From: Bacillota bacterium
GTDB taxonomy: Bacteria > Bacillota > UBA4882 > UBA8346
Length of the DNA: 62,543 nucleotides
Assembly (NCBI GenBank): GCA_023436305.1
Contig: JAEZJQ010000007.1
Span: 1 to 62,543, forward strand
Reading direction: 5' to 3'
The position numbers were made by a program, and so were the translations under genes. Shown here in pieces: positions 24,381 to 33,180 of this stretch; the first letter of the stretch is position 1, and each line of letters begins with the position of its first letter. The notes below the pieces were generated by a model. That model saw only the letters and a program-made list of their open reading frames with translations. It had not been told where the DNA came from and did no database searches.

Positions 24381-24953
24381 TTAAAAAACGTGCTTACAGT
24401 TTTGATAGTCCTGAACCATATTCAAGGCTTCGCCAAACCTTTGAAAATGGACGATTTCCCGTACACGTAAAAAATTAAGGGTATCCTTAAGATCCGGGTC
24501 ATCGGTTAAATCGATTAGCCATTGATAGGTAGCCCGGGCCTTTTGCTCGGCAGCCATGTCCTCATGAAGATCGGCAACCGGATCACCTTTAGCTTGAATA
24601 TATGTCGCCGTCCAAGGATTCCCGGTTGCATCTACATAAAACAAAGCATTATCATGTTCCGCGTAATGTCCACCCAGATCAACCGCCTTTAGTTCATCAG
24701 GGGTGGCACCCTTCATTAATTTATAAACTAAAGTAGCAATTATTTCCAGGTGGGCCATTTCCTCGGTGCCGATATCATTAAGCAACCCCTTGGTTTGATT
24801 GGTCGGCATTGTATAACGCTGGTTCAGATAACGTAATGCCGCCGCCAATTCTCCATCGGGTCCACCGTATTGAGTGATCAAATATTTGGCCATTTTGAGA
24901 TCCGCCTTTCCTACTTTGGCGGGGTATTGCAATTTTTTTTCATAATGCCACAT
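24381..24953 (-). CDS. cotJC: Spore coat protein CotJC, manganese-catalase family
   Basis: CotJC resembles di-manganese catalases and is assembled into the spore coat. The 190-residue protein carries the ferritin-like metal ligands, with EEMAHLEI (residues about 64-71) and a later EIVHFQRFGEAL; the catalase-like stretch TYIQAKGDPVADLHEDMAAEQKAR supplies the other Glu ligands. The ATG at 24953 is chosen because GGGGAGG lies 7 nt upstream; an upstream in-frame start lacks a site. It is the third gene of cotJABC, normally expressed in the mother cell under SigE. Confidence 0.95.
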   Translation of the reverse strand: MWHYEKKLQYPAKVGKADLKMAKYLITQYGGPDGELAAALRYLNQRYTMPTNQTKGLLNDIGTEEMAHLEIIATLVYKLMKGATPDELKAVDLGGHYAEHDNALFYVDATGNPWTATYIQAKGDPVADLHEDMAAEQKARATYQWLIDLTDDPDLKDTLNFLRVREIVHFQRFGEALNMVQDYQNCKHVF

Positions 24954-25041
24954 CAACTTTCCTCCCCTATCGATTTCCCGAATCAACCCAAAACGGGAAC
25001 AATGTTTTTTAATATTTTAAGCTTCGTCCATTGGGCCATTT

Positions 25042-25299
25042 CTATTGGTAATTAATATCCCAGGGCCAAGGTTCCAACGCCCATCGCCAGCAAGAGAGAT
25101 CCTGATTATCTTCCGCCATCAGCGGACCATACAATTTATTGTAGGCATTTCTGATACGTTGCGTTTCACAGACCAGACTGGAATATTCCGCCAAAGCTCT
25201 TTGACATTTTGGATGCGTATCCAAATATAAATGAAAGTCAAATGCCGAGAATTCCAAAGCTTGTAGTGCCTTTAAAAGTTCTAATTGCTCCGCGCGCAT
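25042..25299 (-). CDS. cotJB: Spore coat protein CotJB
   Basis: The 85-residue protein matches CotJB: an N-terminal helix LLKALQALEFSAFDFHLYLD, then HPKCQRALAEYSSL and the aromatic C-terminal end SCWRWALEPWPWD, the diagnostic W-x-W-x-x-x-PWPW block. GGAGGG precedes the ATG by 6 nt. It lies between cotJA and cotJC, with spacings of 54 and 88 nt. CotJB is needed together with CotJC for coat assembly in Bacillus. Confidence 0.95.
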   Translation of the reverse strand: MRAEQLELLKALQALEFSAFDFHLYLDTHPKCQRALAEYSSLVCETQRIRNAYNKLYGPLMAEDNQDLSCWRWALEPWPWDINYQ

Positions 25300-25353
25300 T
25301 AAATACCCTCCTTCATTTTCGTTCGGATAAATAAAGTTAAGGGAAATTCGATA

Positions 25354-25500
25354 TTATTTCTTCCCATGATACGGGCGATAGAGTTCCGGAAATACGGTTC
25401 CCATCATCAATGCTTTCATCGGGTCCCACCGGTTGATGTAGATTTGAACGGGAACATATGCTTGGGCTAGACGCAAAGTCACCGGGTTTATTTCTTGCAT
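25354..25500 (-). CDS. cotJA: Spore coat associated protein CotJA
   Basis: A short frame of 48 codons encodes a protein of the CotJA type: LAQAYVPVQIYINRWDPMKA near the middle and GTVFPELYRPY at the end, the family hallmark. It is shorter at the N-terminus than the Bacillus protein (about 82 residues). GGAGGGAGG lies 7 nt before the ATG. It is the first gene of the cotJABC operon and supports a spore-forming host. Confidence 0.93.
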   Translation of the reverse strand: MQEINPVTLRLAQAYVPVQIYINRWDPMKALMMGTVFPELYRPYHGKK

Positions 25501-25652
25501 ATTAACACCTCCCTCCAACTTTACAATCAGTCTATTACGGCCCCGGTTTTATTGCACATATGACGATAGCCCATTATATTATGACAAAAGCATAAAAAAG
25601 AGGGATTCATAAAAAAAACACCGTGGACTTCGAAGGGTTTGTTCACAGTGTT

Positions 25653-25850
25653 TTAGAGTTGTTTTTTAGTTTTCCGTTTCAGCTTGATTTCTATCGGCAA
25701 GATGATTTCGGTGATTTCCACCGCGCGGTAATCCGCTCCTTCCAAACAGTGGCAACAATTATCGCAGATTTTGTCCGAATTCAAATCACATACTTCACAT
25801 TCCCCGCACAGTTTACAATCCTGTCCTGGTTCCAAGACACACTCTCTCAA
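25653..25850 (-). CDS. Cysteine-rich small protein
   Basis: This 65-residue product has nine Cys, most in a CxxCxxCxxC run (residues 12-21) followed by CxxCCxC (29-35), then a strand-rich, basic tail (IEIKLKRKTKKQL). The spacing could hold zinc or an Fe-S cluster. The start is a TTG with GGAAGGAGG 5 nt upstream, an excellent site. Similar short Cys-rich proteins occur in anaerobic Firmicutes without known function. It sits just upstream of the cotJ operon, on the same strand, so a spore or metal role is possible but only inferred. Confidence 0.65.
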   Translation of the reverse strand: MRECVLEPGQDCKLCGECEVCDLNSDKICDNCCHCLEGADYRAVEITEIILPIEIKLKRKTKKQL

Positions 25851-26018
25851 AGCAACCTCCTTCCACCAGCCGACGCGTTAATTTGGCTTCAATAATTGTA
25901 ATATTATATTCTATACATATCCGTGAAAACCTTTTATTACTTCTCGAATTGATAGGTTTGGCAGGAAAAGCGGCGACAAACAGCGAACATTCTACTTAAA
26001 TCCAAAAGGAGGTTCCCG

Positions 26019-26255
26019 ATGCTTTATGCCGCTTCAATCCGGGTTCGATTCAGCAAAATCAACCGCCGGATCGATGTGATTATCGAAGCCGATGATCTTG
26101 AAAAAGCAAAAGAGAAGGCCTTAAAACAAGCGCGTAAGATTTACACACCTGACAAAAAGGCCACTTATTCCATCATCGGAATTATTAATGAAGTTGAGGC
26201 TTTTGATAATTTCTTCGCCCAATTGGACAAGGCCGATGAAGAACCGACTTCATAA
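26019..26255 (+). CDS. Small conserved-looking protein of unknown function
   Basis: The ATG has AAGGAGG 6 nt upstream. The 78-residue product begins with a strand pattern (ASIRVRFSKINRRIDVIIEA), has a basic helix (DLEKAKEKALKQARKIYT) and a second strand (ATYSIIGIINEVEAF), consistent with a small alpha/beta fold. There is no signal or membrane helix. It lies alone on the plus strand between minus-strand metal-protein genes. I do not recognise the family. Confidence 0.6.
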   Translation: MLYAASIRVRFSKINRRIDVIIEADDLEKAKEKALKQARKIYTPDKKATYSIIGIINEVEAFDNFFAQLDKADEEPTS

Positions 26256-26348
26256 CTGTCGAATGCCAAAAGTCGTTTATTGTCCGGATCAGGTCTCAAC
26301 CCCACCATTTAAGTTTTTTAGCGATTTTACTTTTGTAGGCTTCGGAAT

Positions 26349-26648
26349 TTAGACTTTCACACCTAACAACTCGGATACTTCCGTCGCCCCTTCTTCCAAA
26401 AATTCCGCTTCTTTCGAGTCCAACATGCGAATCAATGACAGCAATTCGCCCACATGTTGTTTTTCTTCATCCCTGATGGAACCCAACACTTTTTTTACTC
26501 TTTCATCTTCAGCGGCCATTACATGGGCGTCATAGCCGATAATCGCCTCCATTTCTCCCGCCACATCGGTTCGTAATGCCTGAATTAGTTCTTCCTTACT
26601 TATTTTGCGTGGTACATTCCCGACAAATGGGTTTCCAAGATCCGCCAT
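26349..26648 (-). CDS. Half-ferritin (encapsulated-ferritin-like, two-helix ferritin)
   Basis: The 99-residue protein contains one two-helix half of a ferritin fold. Residues E32, E62 and H65 (DVAGEMEAIIGYDAH and IRDEEKQHVGELL) match in position the iron-binding set known for EncFtn, where two subunits share a diiron site. Y39 is also present. It has no obvious encapsulin cargo tag at the C-terminus (ends in LLGVKV), and no encapsulin gene is in the window. It likely oxidises iron or removes peroxide. A close neighbour encodes two such halves fused together. Confidence 0.8.
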   Translation of the reverse strand: MADLGNPFVGNVPRKISKEELIQALRTDVAGEMEAIIGYDAHVMAAEDERVKKVLGSIRDEEKQHVGELLSLIRMLDSKEAEFLEEGATEVSELLGVKV

Positions 26649-26778
26649 TATCCTTTGCTCCTTTTTTAGTAAATATTTTTGGTTGCTTTCTTACGAATAT
26701 AATTCCCATCAAAAAGGCACTTTATTTAAATATATAGTCCCAATCGTCGAAAATCAAAAGTCGAAGGTTAACACTGAT

Positions 26779-27366
26779 TTAATGCCGCAAATCGTGGAAT
26801 AGTCGTATGAATTTGGCCAGATGTTCCTTTTCTTGATTCATAATGATGATCAACAAGTTTTGAATACTTTGATTGGCGGTGATTTGGACTTGCTTTTGAT
26901 AAGCATTGACAGCCCGAAGTTCATCGCGGATAGCATTTCCCACGAGTTCTAGATCTTTCATACTGGATTTATCACATCGTTCTCTGGCGTAATTTTTATA
27001 TTCGGACGTCCGGCTGTCTTTGGAACGGGAACAGCTCCCGCAAGCAGCTCCTGGAGGTTGAGCTCCGCCATTCTCCAGCGTTAGTATCGTTAATTCTTGC
27101 TCTTTGAGTCGCTGGGCTTGAACCGGATCAAGGTTGCTGAGCATCCGCATCAGCCGGATAAAATGTCCGGTCTCTTCACCAGCCATCTGTAAAAACTGTT
27201 CGTTGATCTTTGGATGATGGACCAATTCGGCGCATTCCAAGTATCCGATGATGCTCCCCAATTCATCCGCCAAATCTTCTCTTAAAAAAAAGAGATTTGA
27301 ATCGGCGCTATACTGTACAACTTCGTTTCCAGGAGTCATATGCGGACAATAACGATTATTTTCCAC
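26779..27366 (-). CDS. Double half-ferritin: two EncFtn-like domains joined by a Cys/Ser-rich linker
   Basis: The protein of about 195 residues has two ferritin-like halves. The first has DELGSIIGYLE with GEETGHFIRLMRML; the second has RDELRAVNAYQ with NQEKEHLAKFIRLF, so each keeps a Glu followed by an E-x-x-H. They are joined by about 45 residues rich in Gly, Ser, Cys and charges (CGSCSRSKDS). Fusion would place two half sites in one chain, as in a full four-helix ferritin. The GTG at 27366 has GGGGGG 6 nt upstream and is preferred over an upstream start. Whether the family has a name is unclear to me. Confidence 0.72.
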   Translation of the reverse strand: MENNRYCPHMTPGNEVVQYSADSNLFFLREDLADELGSIIGYLECAELVHHPKINEQFLQMAGEETGHFIRLMRMLSNLDPVQAQRLKEQELTILTLENGGAQPPGAACGSCSRSKDSRTSEYKNYARERCDKSSMKDLELVGNAIRDELRAVNAYQKQVQITANQSIQNLLIIIMNQEKEHLAKFIRLFHDLRH

Positions 27367-27762
27367 CGTAATCCCCCCCGCGCTTTTAATAATGCTGAAA
27401 CTCAATTATAACCGGCTGGAAGCCGAAGGGCTGTATCCCGTAGTTGAGATAAATTGTGAGTTGTAAGTACGATTCTTACAAGTTTAGATGATAATGTTAT
27501 TCAACTCCAGGCGCTAAAATTAGCAATTTGAAACGCTACCCTGTCTATTGATTTCTATACATTTTCGTTGGCTTTTATGCCACTTGAACGCCTTTATCAA
27601 TAGTTCCAAAAATAACCCTTTGTAAACTGATTATAAAGTTAACCAAAGTTTTTTCCGACAATTACATTGATCAAGCAGGAAAAGAGATATAAAAATAGAA
27701 TTTATTGATATATTTTCCCTAATTGGTCCAAAAATAAGCATGGGATTTGCAGGTGGAATTTT
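27367..27762. other. Divergent promoter region, no gene seen
   Basis: This is a 396-bp gap between leftward ferritin-like and rightward secretin genes. It is AT-rich, and no inverted repeat of note was found. Confidence 0.3.
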
Positions 27763-30405
27763 ATGTCGAAAACTTATCGTTTATGTTTATTCATAATTCT
27801 TATGGCTTTCGTTTTTTGTTCAGTGACATGGGCGGCATCCCCAAAACTGTTTGATCTCAATTTTAAGAATGCAGATATAAAGGACTTGCTTAATGCTTTA
27901 GCCGCCCGGGGTGGCGTCCACTTTATATTTGAAGAACAAGAGAATGAGATTAGCGGTGTTGTAACCATTCATCTATCCAATGTAACTTTTGCGGAAGCCC
28001 TGTCGATTATTGCCAAGAGTAATAACCTGGTGTATACCAAAGAGAAGGATAGCTTGGTTTATCATATTTCGCAGCTTGACACCTCGGTCCTGAAAGTTGA
28101 TTATGACCAAGGCGCTTTATCGGTTCTCGCCAGCAATGCCCGGATCGCCAAGTTATTTGAGCTTATTTCCCAGAAATCCGGCGTTTCTTATGTCGTCGAT
28201 CCCGAGTTGAAAAAGGACCGCATAAGTATTAACTTCGAAAAAACCCCACTTGAAGACGGTATTAAAACCATTCTTAACCAGGCTAATATTGATACCCAGT
28301 TAATCGGCAAAATAACCTACCTTCGCAAAGGCCAATCCAAACTACAGTTCCGGGTTGAATACCAAAATGATTTATTAACAGTTGACGCCAAGGATATTCC
28401 TTTAAATATACTGGCGAGAGACATCACTGAAAAGGCCGGAGTTACCATCATTGCGGATCAAAATGCAACTCTCAGTGTCTCTGTTTTCTTTAAAAATCTA
28501 TCGTTGTCCGAAGGGCTGGGAGTCATCTGTGACACTTATAATCTCCAGCTTGGTAAGGAAGGATCCATTTGGCGCATTAGCCGCAAAAGCAATAACGCCC
28601 GGGTACGCTATCAAGATAAATTATTATCGGTGGATGTTGATGCAGTTGACGTTTCCGAACTCACCAGTGAAATTAGCCGGGTCACCGGAGTGAATATTTC
28701 TCTGGCCCGTGACGTCAGGGGTATGGTGACCGCCCATTTTAAAAATCTCCCTCTTGATAAAGCGCTGGCATCCATCTATGAACCGCAGGGTTGGGCCGTG
28801 GAAAGGCTGTCCAAAAATTATCGGGTTTCCATCAACACCAACGCCAATCAAAATATTCACGTGAATTACAATCCCGATACCCAATTGTTCGATCTGGAAG
28901 TTCAGTTTGCCCAACTCACCCCAGTTCTCAGCGAGATGGCCCGCAAAGCCGACCTGAATATGGTGGTTATGTCCTCGGTGAACTGGAGTTTGAGCAACAT
29001 TCGGCTCCGCGACCAGACTATCGACCAAATTCTAAATTACCTTTTAAAAGGAACCGTTTTTACTTATAGCTATACCGACGGAACGTATGTTATCGGCGAT
29101 GGCATGTTCCCCCGCCCTGAAACTTCCGATTTCTCGGCGGTGAAAGTATACCCCATCAAGTACATCAAAGCCGATCAACTGTTAAACTCCTTGCCGTCCA
29201 TCTTCCCGCGGCAGAATTTTGTGTATATCCAGGATAAAAACGCCTTGATCGTGACCGCTCCACCAAAGATTCATATGATGTTCAGCAAGTATCTGGATCA
29301 GGTGGATATTGAGTCCATCGAGAACCGGACGGAAGTAATCCAAATTAAATATATGAAAGCCGAGGATGTGATGAAATACATCCCGGCCTCGATTCCTAAA
29401 AACGATATCATTGTAGTCAAAGAGATGAACGCGATTACCGTCACCGGTCCGCTGAATATAGTAACTCAGGTGAAACAGTACATTGAGAAGATTGACCAAC
29501 CCAATCCAATGATTATATTTGATGTGCTGGTCATAAAGATTAATAATTCCAACAGTTTTAATTGGGGGCTTAACGCCACGATACCTGGCAGTACATTTTC
29601 ACTCAATACTCTTACCGGCGCCATAGTAAATAATGGTAGCATTTCTACCAACAGTATCCTTTCAAGCATTGATTTAATGGTTAAGAACAACCAGGCGAAA
29701 GTACTTCAAAACCCAACAATTACTACTTTGAACGGTTATCCGGCTACTTTTTCAGTATCTTCCAAACATTTTATCGATTATGACATCATTACAACCGATT
29801 CTAGTGGAAAAGAAACCAAGACACCGAGTTCTAAATCTGTGGATAATAGTTTATCGATAACCATCACCCCCTGGGTATCCATCAATGATATTATTACCAT
29901 GGAGATAAAACCAAAAGTATCCGAATACGGCGCAACTACATCGGATTCAAAAACACCGGACACCACCGAAAATTCAACTGAAACTACCATTCGAGTAAAT
30001 AATAAAGACACAGTGATTATCAGTGGTTTACATAGCACTCGAAAAGAAAAAGTCGTTAATAAGGTTCCAATTTTAGGAGATATTCCATTATTAGGATATA
30101 TTTTTCAAAGCAAAACAACCAAGGATATTCAAGAAGAATTAGTAATTGTGATCACTCCGACACTGACTTATGATAGTATCACAAAAAAGGAAGCCAATAA
30201 ACGACTCGAAAGTCAATATGGAAAGAAAGTTTTTGAAGAAATTCAAAAGGAAAAAGTACAAGGGAATAGCCAAGAAAGCTCTAACACCAAGGAAAACGTT
30301 AAAAAAGATGATAAGGCCATAAATATCGGCGACACAAACCAAACTGATACCAAAGATAAAGAGGATAATACCAACGCTTCCAAAGAAACTGAACTCAAAA
30401 AATAG
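27763..30405 (+). CDS. Secretin (PilQ/GspD family) with five STN-like repeats
   Basis: The 880-residue protein has a signal peptide (residues 1-24, ending TWAAS). Residues about 27-440 form five STN-like repeats, each with a FKNxxLxxAL-type helix-strand pattern (for example LFDLNFKNADIKDLLNALA; ISINFEKTPLEDGIKTIL). Two secretin-N modules follow (KVYPIKYIKADQLLNSLP; VIQIKYMKAEDVMKYIP, each near an ILVTxPP-like strand). The secretin pore domain ends with VPILGDIPLLGYIFQSK and ELVIVITP. A Lys/Glu/Asn/Thr-rich tail of about 70 residues closes it. Secretins form outer-membrane rings, so a diderm envelope is implied. No pilus or T2SS genes are adjacent. Confidence 0.9.
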   Translation: MSKTYRLCLFIILMAFVFCSVTWAASPKLFDLNFKNADIKDLLNALAARGGVHFIFEEQENEISGVVTIHLSNVTFAEALSIIAKSNNLVYTKEKDSLVYHISQLDTSVLKVDYDQGALSVLASNARIAKLFELISQKSGVSYVVDPELKKDRISINFEKTPLEDGIKTILNQANIDTQLIGKITYLRKGQSKLQFRVEYQNDLLTVDAKDIPLNILARDITEKAGVTIIADQNATLSVSVFFKNLSLSEGLGVICDTYNLQLGKEGSIWRISRKSNNARVRYQDKLLSVDVDAVDVSELTSEISRVTGVNISLARDVRGMVTAHFKNLPLDKALASIYEPQGWAVERLSKNYRVSINTNANQNIHVNYNPDTQLFDLEVQFAQLTPVLSEMARKADLNMVVMSSVNWSLSNIRLRDQTIDQILNYLLKGTVFTYSYTDGTYVIGDGMFPRPETSDFSAVKVYPIKYIKADQLLNSLPSIFPRQNFVYIQDKNALIVTAPPKIHMMFSKYLDQVDIESIENRTEVIQIKYMKAEDVMKYIPASIPKNDIIVVKEMNAITVTGPLNIVTQVKQYIEKIDQPNPMIIFDVLVIKINNSNSFNWGLNATIPGSTFSLNTLTGAIVNNGSISTNSILSSIDLMVKNNQAKVLQNPTITTLNGYPATFSVSSKHFIDYDIITTDSSGKETKTPSSKSVDNSLSITITPWVSINDIITMEIKPKVSEYGATTSDSKTPDTTENSTETTIRVNNKDTVIISGLHSTRKEKVVNKVPILGDIPLLGYIFQSKTTKDIQEELVIVITPTLTYDSITKKEANKRLESQYGKKVFEEIQKEKVQGNSQESSNTKENVKKDDKAINIGDTNQTDTKDKEDNTNASKETELKK

Positions 30406-30484
30406 CAACAAGTAAATAATATAAACTAGATTTTAGGTTCTAATGTTTTACAAAGGTTGGAGTAGATAATATTGGATATTACGA

Positions 30485-30519
30485 AAAACGCTGACTTGAA
30501 TTATTCAAGTCAGCGTTTT
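30485..30519 (+). terminator. Strong hairpin terminator of the secretin gene
   Basis: AAAACGCTGACTTGAA pairs perfectly with TTCAAGTCAGCGTTTT through a 3-nt loop. It works in both directions. Confidence 0.88.
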
Positions 30520-30556
30520 CTATAACTTACTTTTTATCGTTAGAATTCCTTAATAA

Positions 30557-31276
30557 TTACTCAAATAACAGTTCATTACCTTTCTTTCCCACTTCCCGGA
30601 TAAGCCCTATTTTTTTTAAACAATAAGTTACCTTGCGAGCCACATGAACGGATCGGCCCAGGCTTTGAGCTAAATGTTTATTGGAAAAAGGCCGGGGTAA
30701 ATCCTCCGGTAAAAACCTTATGAAATCATCGCGGCTATTGAACTCATACCGCTCATAAACTTCCAGCAACCGCCGGTCTTTAATACTAACGCCGCCCCGC
30801 CGCCAGCTCCCTTTGCCGTCGGCGCAACGAATCTCTTCCACTTTAACCATCAGCACTTCCAGCGAAAAATTCTCATGATTGACGACATCCGGCATTCGTA
30901 ACAGTTCGTTAAATAAGTCTAGTGGATGCCCTTCTTTGGGAGATCTACGGCGGCTAATCACCTGGCCTGCCGGGTTTAACTTGATAATCAATTTTTCCTT
31001 TGCCACCGGATAAACCAATCGTACTTTCCGGTGGTTTAGTAAAACCTTTAACTTATGGCGAATCGCCGGGAAATTGCCGGTCTGGATTTCAATTAACAAT
31101 AACTCATTCCCCGGAAAGTCCCGGACCAAATCCACGATATACCCGTCCACCTTTACCTCAAACCGGTCACCGGGCAAGGAATACCATTCTTTAATATTGG
31201 AATGAAGCGTCCTTTCATTGGAGACCCCAATTCCCGGGACTTTGGGAACCGAAGCCTCCTTTACGGATTCAGCCAT
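30557..31276 (-). CDS. Putative PD-(D/E)xK-like protein with a C-terminal winged-helix region
   Basis: The 239-residue protein has an N-terminal region with the pattern VDGYIVDLV followed by ELLLIEIQTGNFPAIRHK (residues about 44-73), resembling the D and E-x-Q of a PD-(D/E)xK nuclease core, then LVYPVAKEK. The C-terminal part (residues about 190-235, NKHLAQSLGRSVHVARKVTYCLKKIGLI) looks like a winged helix. I have seen this fold family only as hypothetical proteins. AAGGAG lies 8 nt before the ATG; its start is 6 nt downstream of the IMP cyclohydrolase stop, so both are one operon. Confidence 0.6.
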   Translation of the reverse strand: MAESVKEASVPKVPGIGVSNERTLHSNIKEWYSLPGDRFEVKVDGYIVDLVRDFPGNELLLIEIQTGNFPAIRHKLKVLLNHRKVRLVYPVAKEKLIIKLNPAGQVISRRRSPKEGHPLDLFNELLRMPDVVNHENFSLEVLMVKVEEIRCADGKGSWRRGGVSIKDRRLLEVYERYEFNSRDDFIRFLPEDLPRPFSNKHLAQSLGRSVHVARKVTYCLKKIGLIREVGKKGNELLFE

Positions 31277-31281
31277 AAGCT

Positions 31282-32025
31282 TTACTCCTTGGCCAATTTA
31301 TTGATAAGCTTAATATGAGATTCACCATTTGCAATATGAATAAATTTCACCAATAATGAAATTCGGTTTTCCTGGTTTAAAACATCCCAGTAATAATCGG
31401 CTAATTGATTGATATCATTCTGTAATTCCACCACATATGGTTCTCCGGCGAATGAGGGCAGCGGGTTACCATCCCCCATGTATGTATGCAGGCAGTGGCC
31501 TACTCCGGGTAGCGCGATTTCATAGTTGAAATAATTCCGGATACAGGCATCGGGAAAATCTTTTACGCCCTTGATAATGGACAATTGATAAGCATATTGA
31601 TTGCCCGTATTGGGGATATTAATGATCCCGGAGATCCGGGGAGTGTGATTGGGAGAATCAGGTTCAAATTCACGGGTATTTAAGGCGCTTTCAAAAGTTG
31701 CTCCAGCCCTAAGAGCGTTAAAAATTGTATCGGTTTGATCGCCATTGGTTACAATATGGCTCCCGCCGCTAAATTTGGCCGGGTAATAGATGATTAAGGA
31801 AGGATCGGTAACTTTGGCTTCATCGTAAGCCTTGGTTTTAATGAAACCGTTTTCGTTAACGAAGATTCGGTTGCGGCTGTTCTCGCTCCGCCCCATGATC
31901 CAGTAAATTTGGACGAAATTATGGCCATCGGGGGTTAATCCTTGAATAATCCCCCGCCCCGGGTATGAGTTATTCCTTAAAGCCGCCAAGTTCGCTTTCA
32001 TCTGATCGACGATCTCTTGTTTCAT
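31282..32025 (-). CDS. IMP cyclohydrolase, PurO-type
   Basis: This enzyme type closes the purine ring, converting FAICAR to IMP. The 247-residue protein has the fold's early motif NNSYPGRGIIQGLTPDG (residues about 18-34), then the QIYWIMGRSENSRNRIF block and, near the middle, TFESALNTREFEPDSPNHTPRIS, typical of PF07826-type proteins first described in archaea. Bacteria more often use the bifunctional PurH, so this is less common. AGGAGAG precedes the ATG. The last codons overlap the ribosome binding site of the next gene. Confidence 0.85.
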   Translation of the reverse strand: MKQEIVDQMKANLAALRNNSYPGRGIIQGLTPDGHNFVQIYWIMGRSENSRNRIFVNENGFIKTKAYDEAKVTDPSLIIYYPAKFSGGSHIVTNGDQTDTIFNALRAGATFESALNTREFEPDSPNHTPRISGIINIPNTGNQYAYQLSIIKGVKDFPDACIRNYFNYEIALPGVGHCLHTYMGDGNPLPSFAGEPYVVELQNDINQLADYYWDVLNQENRISLLVKFIHIANGESHIKLINKLAKE

Positions 32026-32198
32026 TATGGTTCTCTCCTATCTAATATAGTCCTTACACGTCCTTGCACCTTCCAAGCTTTAGCTTTTATTATACTTAAT
32101 AAAATCACCTGGGAAAAGCTGTTTTTAAAAACTTCCTTTAAAAAATATCTACAATCATTACCCCCATTACCTTTCCGTTACTGATAGACATTTAAACC

Positions 32199-33095
32199 TT
32201 AACAATATTCTTCATGCTTCTCCGGTATCTCTATGGCCGGCAGCGGTTTAGGAGGAACCCTTCGCCGCAATGTATAAAGCCATACAATCAAGAAACCGAT
32301 GAAAATTATTCCGGTGGTCAAAATTCCACCTTCCGGGCCGAATAAACCACCGGTAAGCAAATTATAATACCGGATTTGAATATGGTATAACCCGCTTAAT
32401 TCTTGGCCACTTACCGGAAAACCAAAAATACTGCTTTGGAAGTAATTCCAGGTAAAATGATAACCAATAGCCATCCACAAGTTTCCGGTCTTGATAGTCA
32501 TAAATGAAAACAGAAGCGCGGCCAAGAAGATATTAAGTAAACCAATAGCTTGAAGATTTGGGTTCGTAGCGTGTAACAATGTAAAAATCAACGAAGAAAG
32601 CAGCATCGCCAACCACAAATACCGCATTTGCCGGAAAACAAACAGGCAATAACCCCGGGAAAACATCTCCTCCCTGAGCGCCACTAAAATGAATAACAGC
32701 AATCCATTCCCTAACGACTCCCAAGCAGTGTTATTAAAATACCCGCTTTTCACTACAATTTGGCCGCTAATCAATAAAATTATGAAGATTAACGCCATGG
32801 AAACCGCACCTAACAGTAACCCGAACCCCAAATCTTGAAAATGGCGTCTAATATCTGTAAGTCCGATATCCTTCAATTGTTTGCGGTCAATCCGTCGGAG
32901 GACTAAAAAAATTAGCCCGAAAAGAATCAAGGAATCCAACGCGATAAACCTCAGGTCCATTCGGACGGTAATGGGAAAGAAGGCCTGCCATAAAACCATG
33001 ATTATCAGATAACTTAACAAAATGAGTCCAATCTTCCACCCAGATCTGACCTGACACCGCCGGTTAATGAATATAAAGCGGATAAACTCTTTCAT
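32199..33095 (-). CDS. CPBP-family intramembrane metalloprotease (CAAX protease-like)
   Basis: The 298-residue protein has about eight hydrophobic segments. The catalytic signature is ALREEMFSRGYCLFVF (adjacent Glu with an Arg five residues after), followed by LLHATNP with the second-motif His, and a third motif near FMTIKTGNLWMAIGYHFTWNY with His and Asn. These match CAAX/CPBP proteases of the inner membrane. Substrate is unknown; Firmicute relatives act in bacteriocin immunity or stress. GGGAG precedes the ATG. Confidence 0.9.
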   Translation of the reverse strand: MKEFIRFIFINRRCQVRSGWKIGLILLSYLIIMVLWQAFFPITVRMDLRFIALDSLILFGLIFLVLRRIDRKQLKDIGLTDIRRHFQDLGFGLLLGAVSMALIFIILLISGQIVVKSGYFNNTAWESLGNGLLLFILVALREEMFSRGYCLFVFRQMRYLWLAMLLSSLIFTLLHATNPNLQAIGLLNIFLAALLFSFMTIKTGNLWMAIGYHFTWNYFQSSIFGFPVSGQELSGLYHIQIRYYNLLTGGLFGPEGGILTTGIIFIGFLIVWLYTLRRRVPPKPLPAIEIPEKHEEYC

Positions 33096-33180
33096 CTGAA
33101 CTCCCGTGTTCGATTTTTTGTAATTTATTTGTAAAGTTCGAATGATTTTGATTTTATTTTACCCTTCACCCTCTAACAGA

